Assembly (NCBI GenBank): GCA_020638975.1
Contig: JACKHN010000006.1
Coordinates: forward strand, 124,001 to 188,000
Origin: Planctomycetaceae bacterium
GTDB taxonomy: Bacteria; Planctomycetota; Planctomycetia; Pirellulales; Pirellulaceae
DNA length: 64,000 nt
Direction: 5' to 3'
Shown here: positions 1-9,486 of the stretch, piece by piece
Layout of the letters: each line of letters opens with the position of its first letter
Position numbering within the stretch: the first letter of the stretch is position 1
Notes under the pieces: model-generated
What the model saw: only the letters and a program-made list of their open reading frames with translations
Database searches by the model: none
Told to the model about the DNA's origin: nothing
Program-made: the position numbers and the translations under genes

Positions 1-1
1 C

Positions 2-2938
2 TCTGCAACAGACTCCACTCCGAGTCGAATCAAGCCTCGAAGAATCAAGATCCTACTTTCCACGTTGCTGGCGCTCGTGATGGCAGTAGTGAGTTGGTTC
101 TTCATCGAGTCATCGAACTATAGGTTGATAACACGCGCCGTGGATGCTGCCGAGCGGAAGGACTTTGCGGATGTGGAACGTCTTACGGCGATCGTGCTGC
201 AACGCGACCCGGAATCGGTCAAGGCGTTGTTCTTAGCGGGAGTAGCGGCGCAGGAAACGCGTGGAATTAAAGCGGCGATCCCGTATTTCGAACTGATCCC
301 CGACGACGGGACGCCAGAAGCAACGCATGCGTTATTCGCTCGTGCAGAGTTTGCGTACCAGATAGGCCACGCGAGGGAAGCGGAGAGATTGTTCTTACGT
401 GTCGTCGAACTTGATCCAAGCAGTACGAAGGCGCGCGAACGCATAATCTTTATCTATGCGGCACAAGGGCGAATGTGGGAGATTTCGCAGCAACTCAATC
501 CGCTCCTGGAACTGGGCGTCGTCGACATGAACCATTTGATTGCGGTTGGTTCTCCCAACAAACTAATGTTGACGACGCTGCCATTCATACAACGGTGCCT
601 CGACGCTATTCCCACTGACCCACTGCCGCAACTATTGAACGCAAAGTGGTTGATCCGTGATAAGAAACCCCATGAAGCAATCGTGATTCTGAAGAAGATC
701 GTCGAAATGCATCCCGATATCGTCGATGCGCAAGCCGAGCTTGGCCAAGTGCTCCTGGAATTCGGTACGCCTGAGGAACTCGTTGCCTGGCATACGCAGT
801 TGCCTGGCGATGCCGATGCGCATCCGGATATCTGGTTGGTTCGCGGCCTATGGGCTACCAAATTAGGACAAGAGGAGGCCGCTGTTCGCTGCTTCGGCGA
901 GGCAATTCGACGCGCCCCATACCACCCCTCAGCGAACTCTCAGTTATCCATGGCGTTGACTGCCGTGGGGCAGTCAACGCGGGCTGAACCTTTCGCGGAA
1001 CGGTCTCGCATGCTTGCTCGTATGGCAATACTGATCGGCGAACCATCTAACCTAGACAAGGTGCGTGAGTTGGTTAAATTGCTTCAGGAGTTAGACCGTC
1101 TGTGGGAAGCTGCTGGGTGGTGTCGGATTGCGATGGCCAACAACGCTAGTTGGGCGAAGCCTATGCTCGATCAGATTCTATTCGAGCTCGCGAATCACAA
1201 TGCGGTTACAGAGCGGTCTCAAATTTTGGCATTTCTGTCCGATCTTTCCCAGTACGGGCTTCCCGATTTCCGGCGGGCAGCACGACAGGATCGACCGGAC
1301 CACTCGGTTGCTGTGGACGGCAGCCGAATTAGATTTCGCGACGTGGCGGTCGACAGGGGACTGGCATTCACCTACTTCAATGGCGCGGTCGGCGACCAGA
1401 CGGAATCGCTTTTTGAACTAGACGGCGGTGGGGTTGGCGTCTTGGACTATAACCTGGATGGCTGGCCCGACCTGTACCTGACGCAAGGTGGACCGCTACC
1501 TCGTCGACACGAGATGCCGCCGCACGACTACGGAGATTGTCTGTTTCGAAATCAAGACGGCGATGGCTTCGTGGATGTCTCCAAATCCAGTTGCCTTGAT
1601 AACAAGCTCTACAGCCAAGGTCTCACGGTTGGAGATATCGATGCAGACGGTTTTCCCGATCTTTACATCGCGAATATCGGAACCAACGTTCTCTATCGCA
1701 ACAACGGTGATGGAACGTTTCAAGATATGTCTGCATTCAGCGGCACTCAGGGCAGCGTCTGGACGTCGAGCTGTCTCATCGCCGACCTGAATGGTGATTC
1801 TCTACCAGACATCTATGCCGTTAATTACATCGGTGGGGACAAGCTTTACACCCAAGAGTGCAGAGTCAACGTAACCCCTCGCTGTGCTCCCACGGAACAC
1901 ACCGCAGAGCAAGACAGGCTCTATCTGAATGATGGGGATGGAACATTTTCCGATGTTACCGACCATTGTGGAGTTGTCGCACCGGAGGGAAGAGGACTGG
2001 GAATCGTTGCGGCAGACTTCGATGGGTCTCGGCGTTTGAGCCTTTTCGTTGCCAACGACATGTCGGCCAACTTTTTCTTCGAAAATCAAACTCCAACGCC
2101 CGGCAGCGAACTGGCATTCGTCGAAAACGCCGCCCTTATCGGGCTCGCATACAACAGTGCTGGAATCGCACAAGCTTGTATGGGAGTCGCCGCAAGTGAC
2201 GCAAATCAAGACGGTTTGCTAGACCTCTTTGTGACGAATTTCTATCGCAGCTCAAATGCCTTTTATCTTCAGTTGCCCGATGGATCGTTTCGAGATGAGA
2301 TTGCCGCGTCACAGCTTGAGCAAACCACGTTCCCTGTGCTTGGATGGGGAACGCAATTTCTTGATGCGGAACTGGATGGAATTCTGGATTTGCTCGTCAC
2401 CAACGGGCACGTACACCATCCATCAGAAGCAAGCAAGCCGCATCGCATGCGACCCCAGTTTTTTCGCGGTCTCGGTATGGGACGATTCAACGAACCGTCG
2501 GCCAAAGAGCTTGGCCCTTATTTCGAAGGCGAATACCTCGGTCGAGCAATGGCTCGTCTCGATTGGAATCGCGACGGCTTGGAGGATGTTTGCATTGGGC
2601 ACTTGGACACACCAGTCGCACTAGTGACCAACGAGACCGCCTCGCACGGGCATTGGCTATCGTTCAGGCTGGTTGGAGTTGATTCGAGCCGCGACGCAAT
2701 TGGCGCAACAGTCTTTGTCCGGTGTGGGCAGCGGACCTTGATGGCTCAACTAACTGCCGGTGATGGATTTCAGTGTAGCAACGAACGTCGATTGATCTTT
2801 GGGCTTGGGACAGAGGAAACGGTCGACGAGATTCGAGTGAGTTGGCCCTCGGGGCTCGAACAAACATTTTACGATCTTCAGTCAGAGCAAGAATTGATTC
2901 TGGTTGAGGGCAGGTCCGCAATGCATGTGCGACATTGA
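2..2938 (+). CDS. TPR / FG-GAP (VCBS) repeat / ASPIC-UnbV protein, 5' partial
   Basis: Large exported or membrane-anchored repeat protein. The frame is open to the left window edge, so the true start is probably outside; in-frame internal starts exist at TTG 65 and ATG 80. An N-terminal hydrophobic stretch (around LLSTLLALVMAVVSWFF) follows basic residues and suggests a signal anchor. From the TTG, residues about 20-340 form TPR-like helices. Residues about 425-800 carry several FG-GAP/VCBS calcium-binding blades with D-x-D-x-D-G patterns (DYNLDGWPDLY, DIDADGFPDLY, DANQDGLLDLF). The last 90 residues match an ASPIC/UnbV domain (VSWPSGLEQ). This architecture is common in Planctomycetota and known as CRTAC1-like; function is unknown, with extracellular binding or structural roles assumed. 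The next gene is convergent 17 bp away. Confidence 0.85.
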   Translation, partial: SATDSTPSRIKPRRIKILLSTLLALVMAVVSWFFIESSNYRLITRAVDAAERKDFADVERLTAIVLQRDPESVKALFLAGVAAQETRGIKAAIPYFELIPDDGTPEATHALFARAEFAYQIGHAREAERLFLRVVELDPSSTKARERIIFIYAAQGRMWEISQQLNPLLELGVVDMNHLIAVGSPNKLMLTTLPFIQRCLDAIPTDPLPQLLNAKWLIRDKKPHEAIVILKKIVEMHPDIVDAQAELGQVLLEFGTPEELVAWHTQLPGDADAHPDIWLVRGLWATKLGQEEAAVRCFGEAIRRAPYHPSANSQLSMALTAVGQSTRAEPFAERSRMLARMAILIGEPSNLDKVRELVKLLQELDRLWEAAGWCRIAMANNASWAKPMLDQILFELANHNAVTERSQILAFLSDLSQYGLPDFRRAARQDRPDHSVAVDGSRIRFRDVAVDRGLAFTYFNGAVGDQTESLFELDGGGVGVLDYNLDGWPDLYLTQGGPLPRRHEMPPHDYGDCLFRNQDGDGFVDVSKSSCLDNKLYSQGLTVGDIDADGFPDLYIANIGTNVLYRNNGDGTFQDMSAFSGTQGSVWTSSCLIADLNGDSLPDIYAVNYIGGDKLYTQECRVNVTPRCAPTEHTAEQDRLYLNDGDGTFSDVTDHCGVVAPEGRGLGIVAADFDGSRRLSLFVANDMSANFFFENQTPTPGSELAFVENAALIGLAYNSAGIAQACMGVAASDANQDGLLDLFVTNFYRSSNAFYLQLPDGSFRDEIAASQLEQTTFPVLGWGTQFLDAELDGILDLLVTNGHVHHPSEASKPHRMRPQFFRGLGMGRFNEPSAKELGPYFEGEYLGRAMARLDWNRDGLEDVCIGHLDTPVALVTNETASHGHWLSFRLVGVDSSRDAIGATVFVRCGQRTLMAQLTAGDGFQCSNERRLIFGLGTEETVDEIRVSWPSGLEQTFYDLQSEQELILVEGRSAMHVRH

Positions 2939-2955
2939 GCTAAATATGTTGCAAA

Positions 2956-5160
2956 TCAACTTCCTTCGGATGCTCGCCGCCGTAAAGCCTTATACTCCCC
3001 CGCGAACCACCTGGCGACATCCGACTTGTAGAATTTGGAGAAGCGACTCTCACTGGGCCCGCCTGGAAGATTTGTCCACGCTTGATCGGTGCCGAGATCC
3101 GTTACAAAGTGATAGGAAGGCGCGAATGTGGATTCGCGAGTTGCGGTTTGCAGGACGTGGCCTTGAAATGGAGTTGCATGGTTACCAGGCATCGGATAAC
3201 GGCGACTGTTAAAGCCAAGCATCCGACCGACTTGATGCTTGCCAAAGAAGCGGTCCGTGAAGTGAAAACTGTTGACGCTTGACCAGGGTTGATCGGGTTC
3301 GGTCTCTGTCCGTTCGCCTGCTCGCCGAATCAAGTCGCCTTTGTTCCTCCCACGCCACCAGATGGATGCCTCTCGCTTCAGGAGCCGATCCGCTGCCGCC
3401 AACACCATCATCGAGTATCCGGCACGCGTGCAGATATAAAGCATCCGTCGCCAGCCAATGCCCTGCTCGTGCCCCAATATTTCCACGATCACATTGCGAT
3501 ATAGCTTTAAGAATAGAGAAGCTTCTTTGCTGGCGGGCGTGTACGAATAATCCCACTTGGTCAAGGCGTCTTTCACGCGCCCGTCGGGCAAATGCGGAAG
3601 AAACACCGCCAGGAGGTCGCGTGCTTGCACGCTGATCAAGTCGTATTGCAAAGCCTGCATGTCTTCGCAAGTTGCTTGTGGCAATTCGGCCAATCGCTCG
3701 CAGATTCGCCGCTTGCGATAATCGTTCAATGGTTGCGTGATCAGCATCGGCATTCCAAGCGGATTTCGCTCTTCGTTTGCCGTCGCTAGGAATCCTTCGG
3801 GAGGATCGAAGACATTTGGCAATAACTCACTGGCGACCCAGCCTTGCCAGTGATTTCCAGCGTCCCATGCTGGGATCGGGGTCAGCCCAAGGTGTCCGCC
3901 GCCACGTTTCGGAATGCGACCACAACTCTGCAAACCAATATGCCCTTCTCTATCCGCAAACACCCAACACAAAGTCGGTTGGGCGCATTCCCTTGCGATA
4001 CGCATCGCAGCACGGGCATTCTTAGCTGCGATCACATCCAGCCAAGATGAAATGGCGCTGCCATTACCTTCGTACATTCCGCTCCAAAGAAGCGAGAGGT
4101 GCAGCCCTTCGCCTTGCTGGTCCAGGTCACTGTCGATGATGCCTTGGGGGCTGTGATAGACTTTTAAGCTCGTTGCTTCCCCAGCCTTACGAGCGAGTTG
4201 TTCCTCGCGTAATTGGAAATCGACCCAGTCGTCACCGCGCCGATATTGCCAGCCAGTTTCACCGCCAACACGGCAATCTTCCACAAAATAATCGACGGTG
4301 TCGCCTTTCATGTAGGTGACGCCCCAGGCGAGTCGTTCGGTACGTCCGACTGCGAACATCGGGCAACCTGGCAGCGACGCTCCCATGACATACTGGTCGT
4401 CCCACTGCAAGACCGCCTCGTACCAAATCGCAGGCAGGCGATTGACCTCCAGGTGCGGATCGGCCGCAAGCAATGCGTGCCCCGTCGCGCTACGCTGCGG
4501 ACTTACCGCCCAAGCGTTGCTGCCAGCAAGCCGTGGCAGATCGGTAATCATTTCGAGAGCTTCATCGGACAATTGATTCGCCATCTTAATTCGGCGGATC
4601 ATGCCAAAGTCCACGTTGTCCAAACGCGGCGCGAACAACTCTCGCAGCGCTTCGTCATTCACGCCTGCGTGGATCAACTCGATCAGCAGCCGCTCATTCT
4701 GCATCTGACTCACGGCCAGCCCGCCGAAGCTAAGCAACTTGCCGATAAGCAGCACGGACTGCTGATTCCACGGTTGCGGCTGGAACCCGGTCGCCCACAT
4801 CGGCAGCGACCGGCCAGACCCTTTCAAACCGTCATTGACTCCCTCGCAATAAGCCGTCAGTTGTGCAAAGGTGCGGTCCTCGAGTCGTCGGACTTCCTTC
4901 TCCAGATCCAGGTGCAGACCGATCCGACGAAAGAAGCGATCCGTCTCCAGCATCTCGGGAGTATCGGAGATCTCTTCCGCCGCGCGACCACTCGCGACAC
5001 TTCTAGAAAAAAGTAGCTGCGTGGGTCGATCGGTCGCGTGCATATATCCGAGACCAAACAACGCGTCTAACCACGTAGCTGCTCGTACGTGCGGGACGCC
5101 GTTCTCGTCTCGCGCCGCTTCGAAGCGGCGGCGTGTATTCGGCAACGGGATATTCTTCAT
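2956..5160 (-). CDS. Penicillin acylase family (Ntn-hydrolase) protein
   Basis: Predicted N-terminal nucleophile amidohydrolase of the penicillin/acyl-homoserine-lactone acylase family, which cleaves amide-linked acyl groups after autocatalytic processing into alpha and beta chains. The family N-terminal signature DENGVPHVRA lies near residue 20. The nucleophile serine of the beta chain is visible in LAGSNAWAVS (about residue 215), followed by the typical ADPHLE. About 734 residues is normal for the family. I chose ATG 5160 because it starts just before the conserved domain; GTG 5205 would add 15 residues and neither has a clear Shine-Dalgarno site. No strong signal peptide is visible. Transcribed divergently from the sugar ABC operon; substrate not deducible. 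Confidence 0.88.
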   Translation of the reverse strand: MKNIPLPNTRRRFEAARDENGVPHVRAATWLDALFGLGYMHATDRPTQLLFSRSVASGRAAEEISDTPEMLETDRFFRRIGLHLDLEKEVRRLEDRTFAQLTAYCEGVNDGLKGSGRSLPMWATGFQPQPWNQQSVLLIGKLLSFGGLAVSQMQNERLLIELIHAGVNDEALRELFAPRLDNVDFGMIRRIKMANQLSDEALEMITDLPRLAGSNAWAVSPQRSATGHALLAADPHLEVNRLPAIWYEAVLQWDDQYVMGASLPGCPMFAVGRTERLAWGVTYMKGDTVDYFVEDCRVGGETGWQYRRGDDWVDFQLREEQLARKAGEATSLKVYHSPQGIIDSDLDQQGEGLHLSLLWSGMYEGNGSAISSWLDVIAAKNARAAMRIARECAQPTLCWVFADREGHIGLQSCGRIPKRGGGHLGLTPIPAWDAGNHWQGWVASELLPNVFDPPEGFLATANEERNPLGMPMLITQPLNDYRKRRICERLAELPQATCEDMQALQYDLISVQARDLLAVFLPHLPDGRVKDALTKWDYSYTPASKEASLFLKLYRNVIVEILGHEQGIGWRRMLYICTRAGYSMMVLAAADRLLKREASIWWRGRNKGDLIRRAGERTETEPDQPWSSVNSFHFTDRFFGKHQVGRMLGFNSRRYPMPGNHATPFQGHVLQTATRESTFAPSYHFVTDLGTDQAWTNLPGGPSESRFSKFYKSDVARWFAGEYKALRRRASEGS

Positions 5161-5302
5161 AGAATAAACGAGTGGGTATGAGATCGATCCATGAAATTCT
5201 AGCACGCTCGCGAGTCTCGGCCCCGTCGCGACGCCAAGAGTTTGCAGGTGTTATAGTAACATCTTGGCCCGGACACGGTGATTGATACTTGCCCTTTAAC
5301 AA

Positions 5303-6259
5303 ATGGCTGCGAGGACTTCTGGTTTGTCAACCAACCTCCGTCGCGACGTACAGGGACTCGCCTTCATCAGCCCTTGGTTGATGGGGTTGGGCTTGTTGTT
5401 CGTCTATCCATTCGTGGCATCGCTTTATTGGAGTTTTTGTCGCTTCGACTTGCTGTCCCCACCTCAGTTCATCGGAACCGAGAACTATCGCCGATTGGCA
5501 AGCGAGATCGTCGAAGGCGGTGGTTTCGGTCGTGCGATTTGGAACACGGGGTATTTCGCGGTGCTGTCAGTTCCTCTTTCTATCGCTCTCGGCGTGGGGC
5601 TCGCGACCATGCTGTCGTGGAAGGTGCGCGGTCAGTCTCTCTATCGAACGCTTTTCTTTTTGCCGTCCGTTGTTCCGGTCGTAGCATCGTCGGCACTGTG
5701 GATCTGGTTGCTCGATCCCCGCGATGGAATCGTGAATCAGCTACTCAAATCGGCTTCGCTGCCTCCGCAACTTTGGTTCAAAGGAGCATCCGAAGCGATT
5801 GTGCCACCAAAATGGTTCGACTTCGGATCAAAAGACGCTTTGGTGTTTATGAGCCTCTGGGGCGTTGGCAACTTTATGGTGATCTACTTAGCCGCCATCG
5901 GTGATATACCAAAGCAACTCTATGAAGCAGCAGAATTAGACGGTGCCGGACGCCTGCGACGATTTTGGCATGTGACGATTCCGATGCTCTCGCCGGTGAT
6001 CTTTTTTAATCTTGTCATGGGAATGATCCAGTCGGTGCAAGCCTTCACACAGGTCTACATCGTCAGCGAAGGAACCGGCGAACCGGCGACCTGGTCTCTA
6101 ATGCTTTCGCTGCATCTGTTTCTATCTGCCTTCCAAGACTTGGACATGGGATATGCGTCAGCGATGTCCTGGATTCTGTTCGTCTTCCTCTTAATCGCAA
6201 CGGCTCTCTTGTTTCGCACTTCACGACACTGGGTGCATTATCAGGGAGCAGGCCGTTGA
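5303..6259 (+). CDS. Carbohydrate ABC transporter permease (MalF/UgpA type)
   Basis: Inner-membrane permease subunit of a CUT1-type sugar importer. It has about six hydrophobic segments and the cytoplasmic EAA loop that contacts the ATPase (YEAAELDGAGRLRRFWHV then IPMLSP, around residue 210). Length 318 is usual for MalF/UgpA-like permeases. First gene of a three-gene operon: its TGA overlaps the TTG start of the binding-protein gene by 4 bp. No ATPase gene is adjacent, so a shared MsmK/UgpC-type ATPase elsewhere is assumed. Substrate unknown. Confidence 0.92.
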   Translation: MAARTSGLSTNLRRDVQGLAFISPWLMGLGLLFVYPFVASLYWSFCRFDLLSPPQFIGTENYRRLASEIVEGGGFGRAIWNTGYFAVLSVPLSIALGVGLATMLSWKVRGQSLYRTLFFLPSVVPVVASSALWIWLLDPRDGIVNQLLKSASLPPQLWFKGASEAIVPPKWFDFGSKDALVFMSLWGVGNFMVIYLAAIGDIPKQLYEAAELDGAGRLRRFWHVTIPMLSPVIFFNLVMGMIQSVQAFTQVYIVSEGTGEPATWSLMLSLHLFLSAFQDLDMGYASAMSWILFVFLLIATALLFRTSRHWVHYQGAGR

Positions 6260-7626
6260 AGCCATCGCGATTAGTGCTCACATGCACCTTGCTTCTGGTG
6301 ACAATCGTCGTAATGACATTGCCTGACGGACGAGTCGATTCTCGCAATCTCGTTCCTGCGGACCGACACGAAGTCGTGTTCTGGCATTTCTGGGGAGGAG
6401 AAGATCGCTCCACTGTCGAGGACGTCGTCGATCGCTTCAACGCCAGTCAGGACGATCACTTCGTCCGAGCCATTGCAATGCCGGGCAATAATCTCGACAT
6501 GAAGCTGTTCATGGCGATCACGGGCGGCGATCCGCCTGATGTAATCAACCAGGATGATCCGATCATGGCAGACTGGGCCGAGCGAGGAGCACTACTGCCG
6601 CTCAATGAGGTGGCGAGCGACGCTGAGATCGATAAACTTCGAGCGTGGTTGGTTCCCGCCGCAAACCGATTGGGAACGTACCGTGGCAAGATGTACGCGT
6701 TGTGTAATGGTCTCGACATTCGCGCGCTGTATTACAACAAGACGCTTCTCGATCAACACGGGTTGCAGCCCCCCAACTCAATTGCCGAACTTGACATGAT
6801 CGCGGCTCAGACAACCATCATCGACGGGACGGGGCGAGTTGAACGCTTCGGCTATTTACCCGACGCTCGTCGGCTCTGGGCCTGGGGCATCGTTTTCGGC
6901 GGTGAGTTCTACGACGATACGACGAGAGATGTAACGATTACGAGTCGTCCCATCGTCGAGGCCTTGACGTGGATGGTGAGCTACCGGCAACGCTACGGGT
7001 TTGCGAATGTCTCTGCCTATCGACAAGGTGATCAATCGCTGCCGGGTAAGACGTTTCCGCTGATCGCGGGTCGTTATGCGGTCGTGATGGATGGACAATG
7101 GCGTGTTCGTGACATCGTCGCGGCGCAAGAAGCCCAACGTCGCGCCGGGCAAGCGGTGACGGAGTACGGAGTCTGCCCGTTGCCGATGCCACCGGGTGGA
7201 CGCGAGCAGGCGGGCTGGGTCAACGGGAACTTCTTTCTCGTACCACGAGGTGCCAAGAACCGTGAGGGAGCTTGGAAGTTCATGAAGTTCTGGAGCGGGT
7301 TCGGCGGTAACGAAGCGAATGCTGCCAAAACGTGCGTGGCCGGTGGCTGGATTCCCGTTTCGGCAGCCGTCGCCGATCATCCGACATTTCAAGCCTACCT
7401 GGAACAGGAGCCGCTCTTTGCGAAGTTCGTTGAGTTGGCTGCCCAACCGAACCAAATCCCGACGCCGGTCATTCCAGGAGCTGCATACTTTCAACGCGCC
7501 GTCAACGACGCTGCAGCAACCGCCATGTACGTCGAAGGCTCGCCGGATGCGAGGCAACTGCTCGAGCAAGCGGCATCACAGATTGAAGCTCGGCTGGATC
7601 GCATCGACTTGCGAGGGACGCCATGA
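6256..7626 (+). CDS. Extracellular solute-binding protein family 1 (sugar ABC)
   Basis: Substrate-binding component of the CUT1 sugar importer. The N terminus is hydrophobic (LVLTCTLLLVTIVVMTLP), fitting a signal peptide or membrane anchor without a lipobox cysteine. The body shows family 1 features: VVFWHFWGGEDR near the start, GGDPPDV, and the hinge-region ALYYNKTLLDQHG. Start is TTG 6256 within the TTGA overlap with the preceding permease, and the stop overlaps the next permease by an ATGA, so the three products are probably translationally coupled. 456 residues is normal for the family. The bound sugar cannot be read from the sequence. Confidence 0.9.
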   Translation: MKPSRLVLTCTLLLVTIVVMTLPDGRVDSRNLVPADRHEVVFWHFWGGEDRSTVEDVVDRFNASQDDHFVRAIAMPGNNLDMKLFMAITGGDPPDVINQDDPIMADWAERGALLPLNEVASDAEIDKLRAWLVPAANRLGTYRGKMYALCNGLDIRALYYNKTLLDQHGLQPPNSIAELDMIAAQTTIIDGTGRVERFGYLPDARRLWAWGIVFGGEFYDDTTRDVTITSRPIVEALTWMVSYRQRYGFANVSAYRQGDQSLPGKTFPLIAGRYAVVMDGQWRVRDIVAAQEAQRRAGQAVTEYGVCPLPMPPGGREQAGWVNGNFFLVPRGAKNREGAWKFMKFWSGFGGNEANAAKTCVAGGWIPVSAAVADHPTFQAYLEQEPLFAKFVELAAQPNQIPTPVIPGAAYFQRAVNDAAATAMYVEGSPDARQLLEQAASQIEARLDRIDLRGTP

Positions 7627-8447
7627 GTCGAAACAAGCCACATCCCGTCGCGGGGCTACTCCTAATGTTCTCTGCGGTGGTCTTTGCGTTTCCGCTGCTA
7701 TGGATGTTGCTGTCGTCGCTCAAGTCATCGACGCAGCTGGCTGAAGATCCGTATTCGATCCTGCCGCAAGAATGGCGATGGGATAACTACATCCAAGCCG
7801 TGCAGGCGATGCCGTTTCTACGATACCTGCGAAACACGTTGCTACTTGCCTGCGGAAGTGTCTTGGGCAGCGTGCTGTCGTGCTCGCTCGTCGCATACGG
7901 GTTTGCTCGCCTTCGTTGGCGTGGCAGGAACCTGTTGTTCGGCATTCTGATTGCCACGATGCTGCTGCCGTGGCACGTGACGATGATTCCGCGTTTCCTG
8001 CTGCTGCGCGAATTAGGTCTGTACAATTCGCTCGGGGCGATCGTGGCGCCAACGTTTCTCGGAGATGCCTTCTTTATCTTTCTGCTGAGGCAGTTCTTTC
8101 AGACGATTCCGGAAGAGTTGAGTGAGGCCGGACGGCTGGATGGTCTAGGCGAGTGGGGTATCTTCTGGCGGATCATTATTCCGCTGAGTACGCCCGCGCT
8201 GGCCACCGTCGCGTTGTTCCAGTTTATCGCGGCCTGGAACGACTTCAGCGGACCACTACTGTATTTGAGCGACCCCAAAAAATTTCCGCTGGCCTACGGC
8301 TTAGAACAGTTCGTGAGTTCCTATTCGGATCAAACGCACTTATTATTAGCGGCAGCTACGCTGTTTACGCTGCCTATTGTCTTGCTGTTCTTTTTGACCC
8401 AGCGCACATTTCTGCGCGGTATTGCCACGACAGGTCTGAAAGGATGA
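7623..8447 (+). CDS. Carbohydrate ABC transporter permease (MalG/UgpE type)
   Basis: Second permease of the same CUT1 importer. MalG-like N terminus (PLLWMLLSSLKSS) and six hydrophobic segments. The EAA motif is LSEAGRLDGLGEWGIFWRI followed by IPLSTPA, around residue 165. Length 274 is typical of MalG/UgpE. Starts in an ATGA overlap with the binding protein and closes the operon. The following 50 bp hold no clear intrinsic terminator. Confidence 0.92.
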   Translation: MSRNKPHPVAGLLLMFSAVVFAFPLLWMLLSSLKSSTQLAEDPYSILPQEWRWDNYIQAVQAMPFLRYLRNTLLLACGSVLGSVLSCSLVAYGFARLRWRGRNLLFGILIATMLLPWHVTMIPRFLLLRELGLYNSLGAIVAPTFLGDAFFIFLLRQFFQTIPEELSEAGRLDGLGEWGIFWRIIIPLSTPALATVALFQFIAAWNDFSGPLLYLSDPKKFPLAYGLEQFVSSYSDQTHLLLAAATLFTLPIVLLFFLTQRTFLRGIATTGLKG

Positions 8448-8522
8448 GTGCAGCGCCGCGCAAGAGACACGACGTCGACGTGTTCGACGTAGCAAGAGCT
8501 TAAAAGAGGCGGTCGCGCGTAG

Positions 8523-8612
8523 TTATCGCTTACGATGGCGGATCTTTGCCCGCATACGACGCTTCTTTCGGCCAACCTTGCGTCGTCCTTTTCCGGTTCT
8601 CTTCGTTCCCAC
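8523..8612 (-). CDS. 29-residue highly basic protein (AURKAIP1/COX24- or bS22-like)
   Basis: A short frame from GTG 8612 gives a 29-residue product made almost only of Arg/Lys/Gly/Thr, ending KIRHRKR. An in-frame stop lies 9 codons upstream, and a GGGAG sits 6 bases before the GTG, a better ribosome site than most genes here. Size, charge and the run of K/R with RRMRAKIRHRKR recall tiny ribosome-associated proteins (bS22 / mS38 COX24 domain), though this is resemblance, not a demonstrated match. Lies between the ABC operon and a repeat, with no obvious operon partner. A chance ORF is possible. Confidence 0.5.
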   Translation of the reverse strand: MGTKRTGKGRRKVGRKKRRMRAKIRHRKR

Positions 8613-8735
8613 TTCGGGCTCCCGACGGTGAATTCAACAATTGACGAATCTGCCGGTGACAAACAAATTCACCCGGCGCAGCTAGACAGGTTAGCAGACT
8701 GAATCCGATGCTGACAAGGGCGGTGAGGGTCTCAG

Positions 8736-8870
8736 CAGCGCTTTTCAGTTTTTCAAACTGAGAGGTTTGTACGACGGGCCTCCGAGCCCGTCGATGAATC
8801 TAAGTCGTTATTCGACGGGCTCGGAGGCCCGTCGTACGTATTGTGCAACTTCAACAAATGAAATTCCCTA
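8736..8870 (+). mobile_element. 135-bp palindromic MITE, copy 1
   Basis: Exactly 135 bp, flanked by a perfect 10-bp direct repeat AGGGTCTCAG (8726-8735 and 8871-8880). Outer ends read CAGCGCTTTTCAG on the left and, inverted, TAGGGAATTTCATTTG on the right. The core is a near-perfect inverted repeat of about 25 bp per arm (TACGACGGGCCTCCGAG...) around a 21-bp spacer. No coding capacity; ORF predictions across it are artefacts of the palindrome. Same orientation as the copy at 36133. Confidence 0.88.
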
Positions 8871-8894
8871 AGGGTCTCAGTGGCTGGAATCAGC

Positions 8895-9332
8895 CTACCA
8901 GTCCACTCCCTGCGTTGATTCCAACGTGTTTTGGATCAATGTCAGCAACACGTTGGGATCGTATGGTTTGCGAAGATAGTAGGCGCAACCCGCGGTGCGC
9001 GAACGACGGACAACATCCTCCGTTTCCATGCCGCTCAGAATAATGACCGGGATGCCGCACGTGCCCGAGTTCTCTCCAAGCTGAGAGCAAACGTCGAATC
9101 CAGTTAAATCTGGCAATCCGAGGTCGAGCAGTACGAGGTCCGGAATCAGCGAGATTGCCGATTCAAGCGCCTGTTCGCCCGAGTTGGCCGATGTCGCCTC
9201 ATATCCGAGCTTTTGGAGGCGATAAGAGAGCGCCTCGACTTGGTCAGGGTCGTCATCGACCACCAAGATTCGCTTGGGAGACGTAAGGGCGACGGGGTCT
9301 TCGACCGGTTGTGTGAGGAGTTCGCCGACCAT
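8895..9332 (-). CDS. Response regulator, receiver domain only
   Basis: Single-domain CheY-like receiver. KRILVVDDDPDQ gives the acidic pocket, LVLLDLGLPD contains the phospho-acceptor Asp, ILSG the conserved Thr/Ser-side segment, and LRKPYD the conserved Lys. No output domain follows, so it likely works by protein contact in a phosphorelay. I chose ATG 9332 (145 residues); the longer frame to 9509 starts with a low-quality hydrophobic stretch and no domain. No histidine kinase is nearby. It resembles the receiver at 32800-33300 (both have A-x-YYLRKP-[YF]-DP), suggesting paralogues. Confidence 0.88.
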   Translation of the reverse strand: MVGELLTQPVEDPVALTSPKRILVVDDDPDQVEALSYRLQKLGYEATSANSGEQALESAISLIPDLVLLDLGLPDLTGFDVCSQLGENSGTCGIPVIILSGMETEDVVRRSRTAGCAYYLRKPYDPNVLLTLIQNTLESTQGVDW

Positions 9333-9486
9333 CTGAGCGTCCGCTGGAAATGCGATTATTTCGACTATTCGCAATCTGCCATCGACGTCGAGCCACGATG
9401 GCGAGGTTGCACTATCGAAACATAAGTCGCATAGACGAGCGGTCAAGAAAAAAAATGTTGCGAAAAAGCAACGAGGCACCCGTGGA

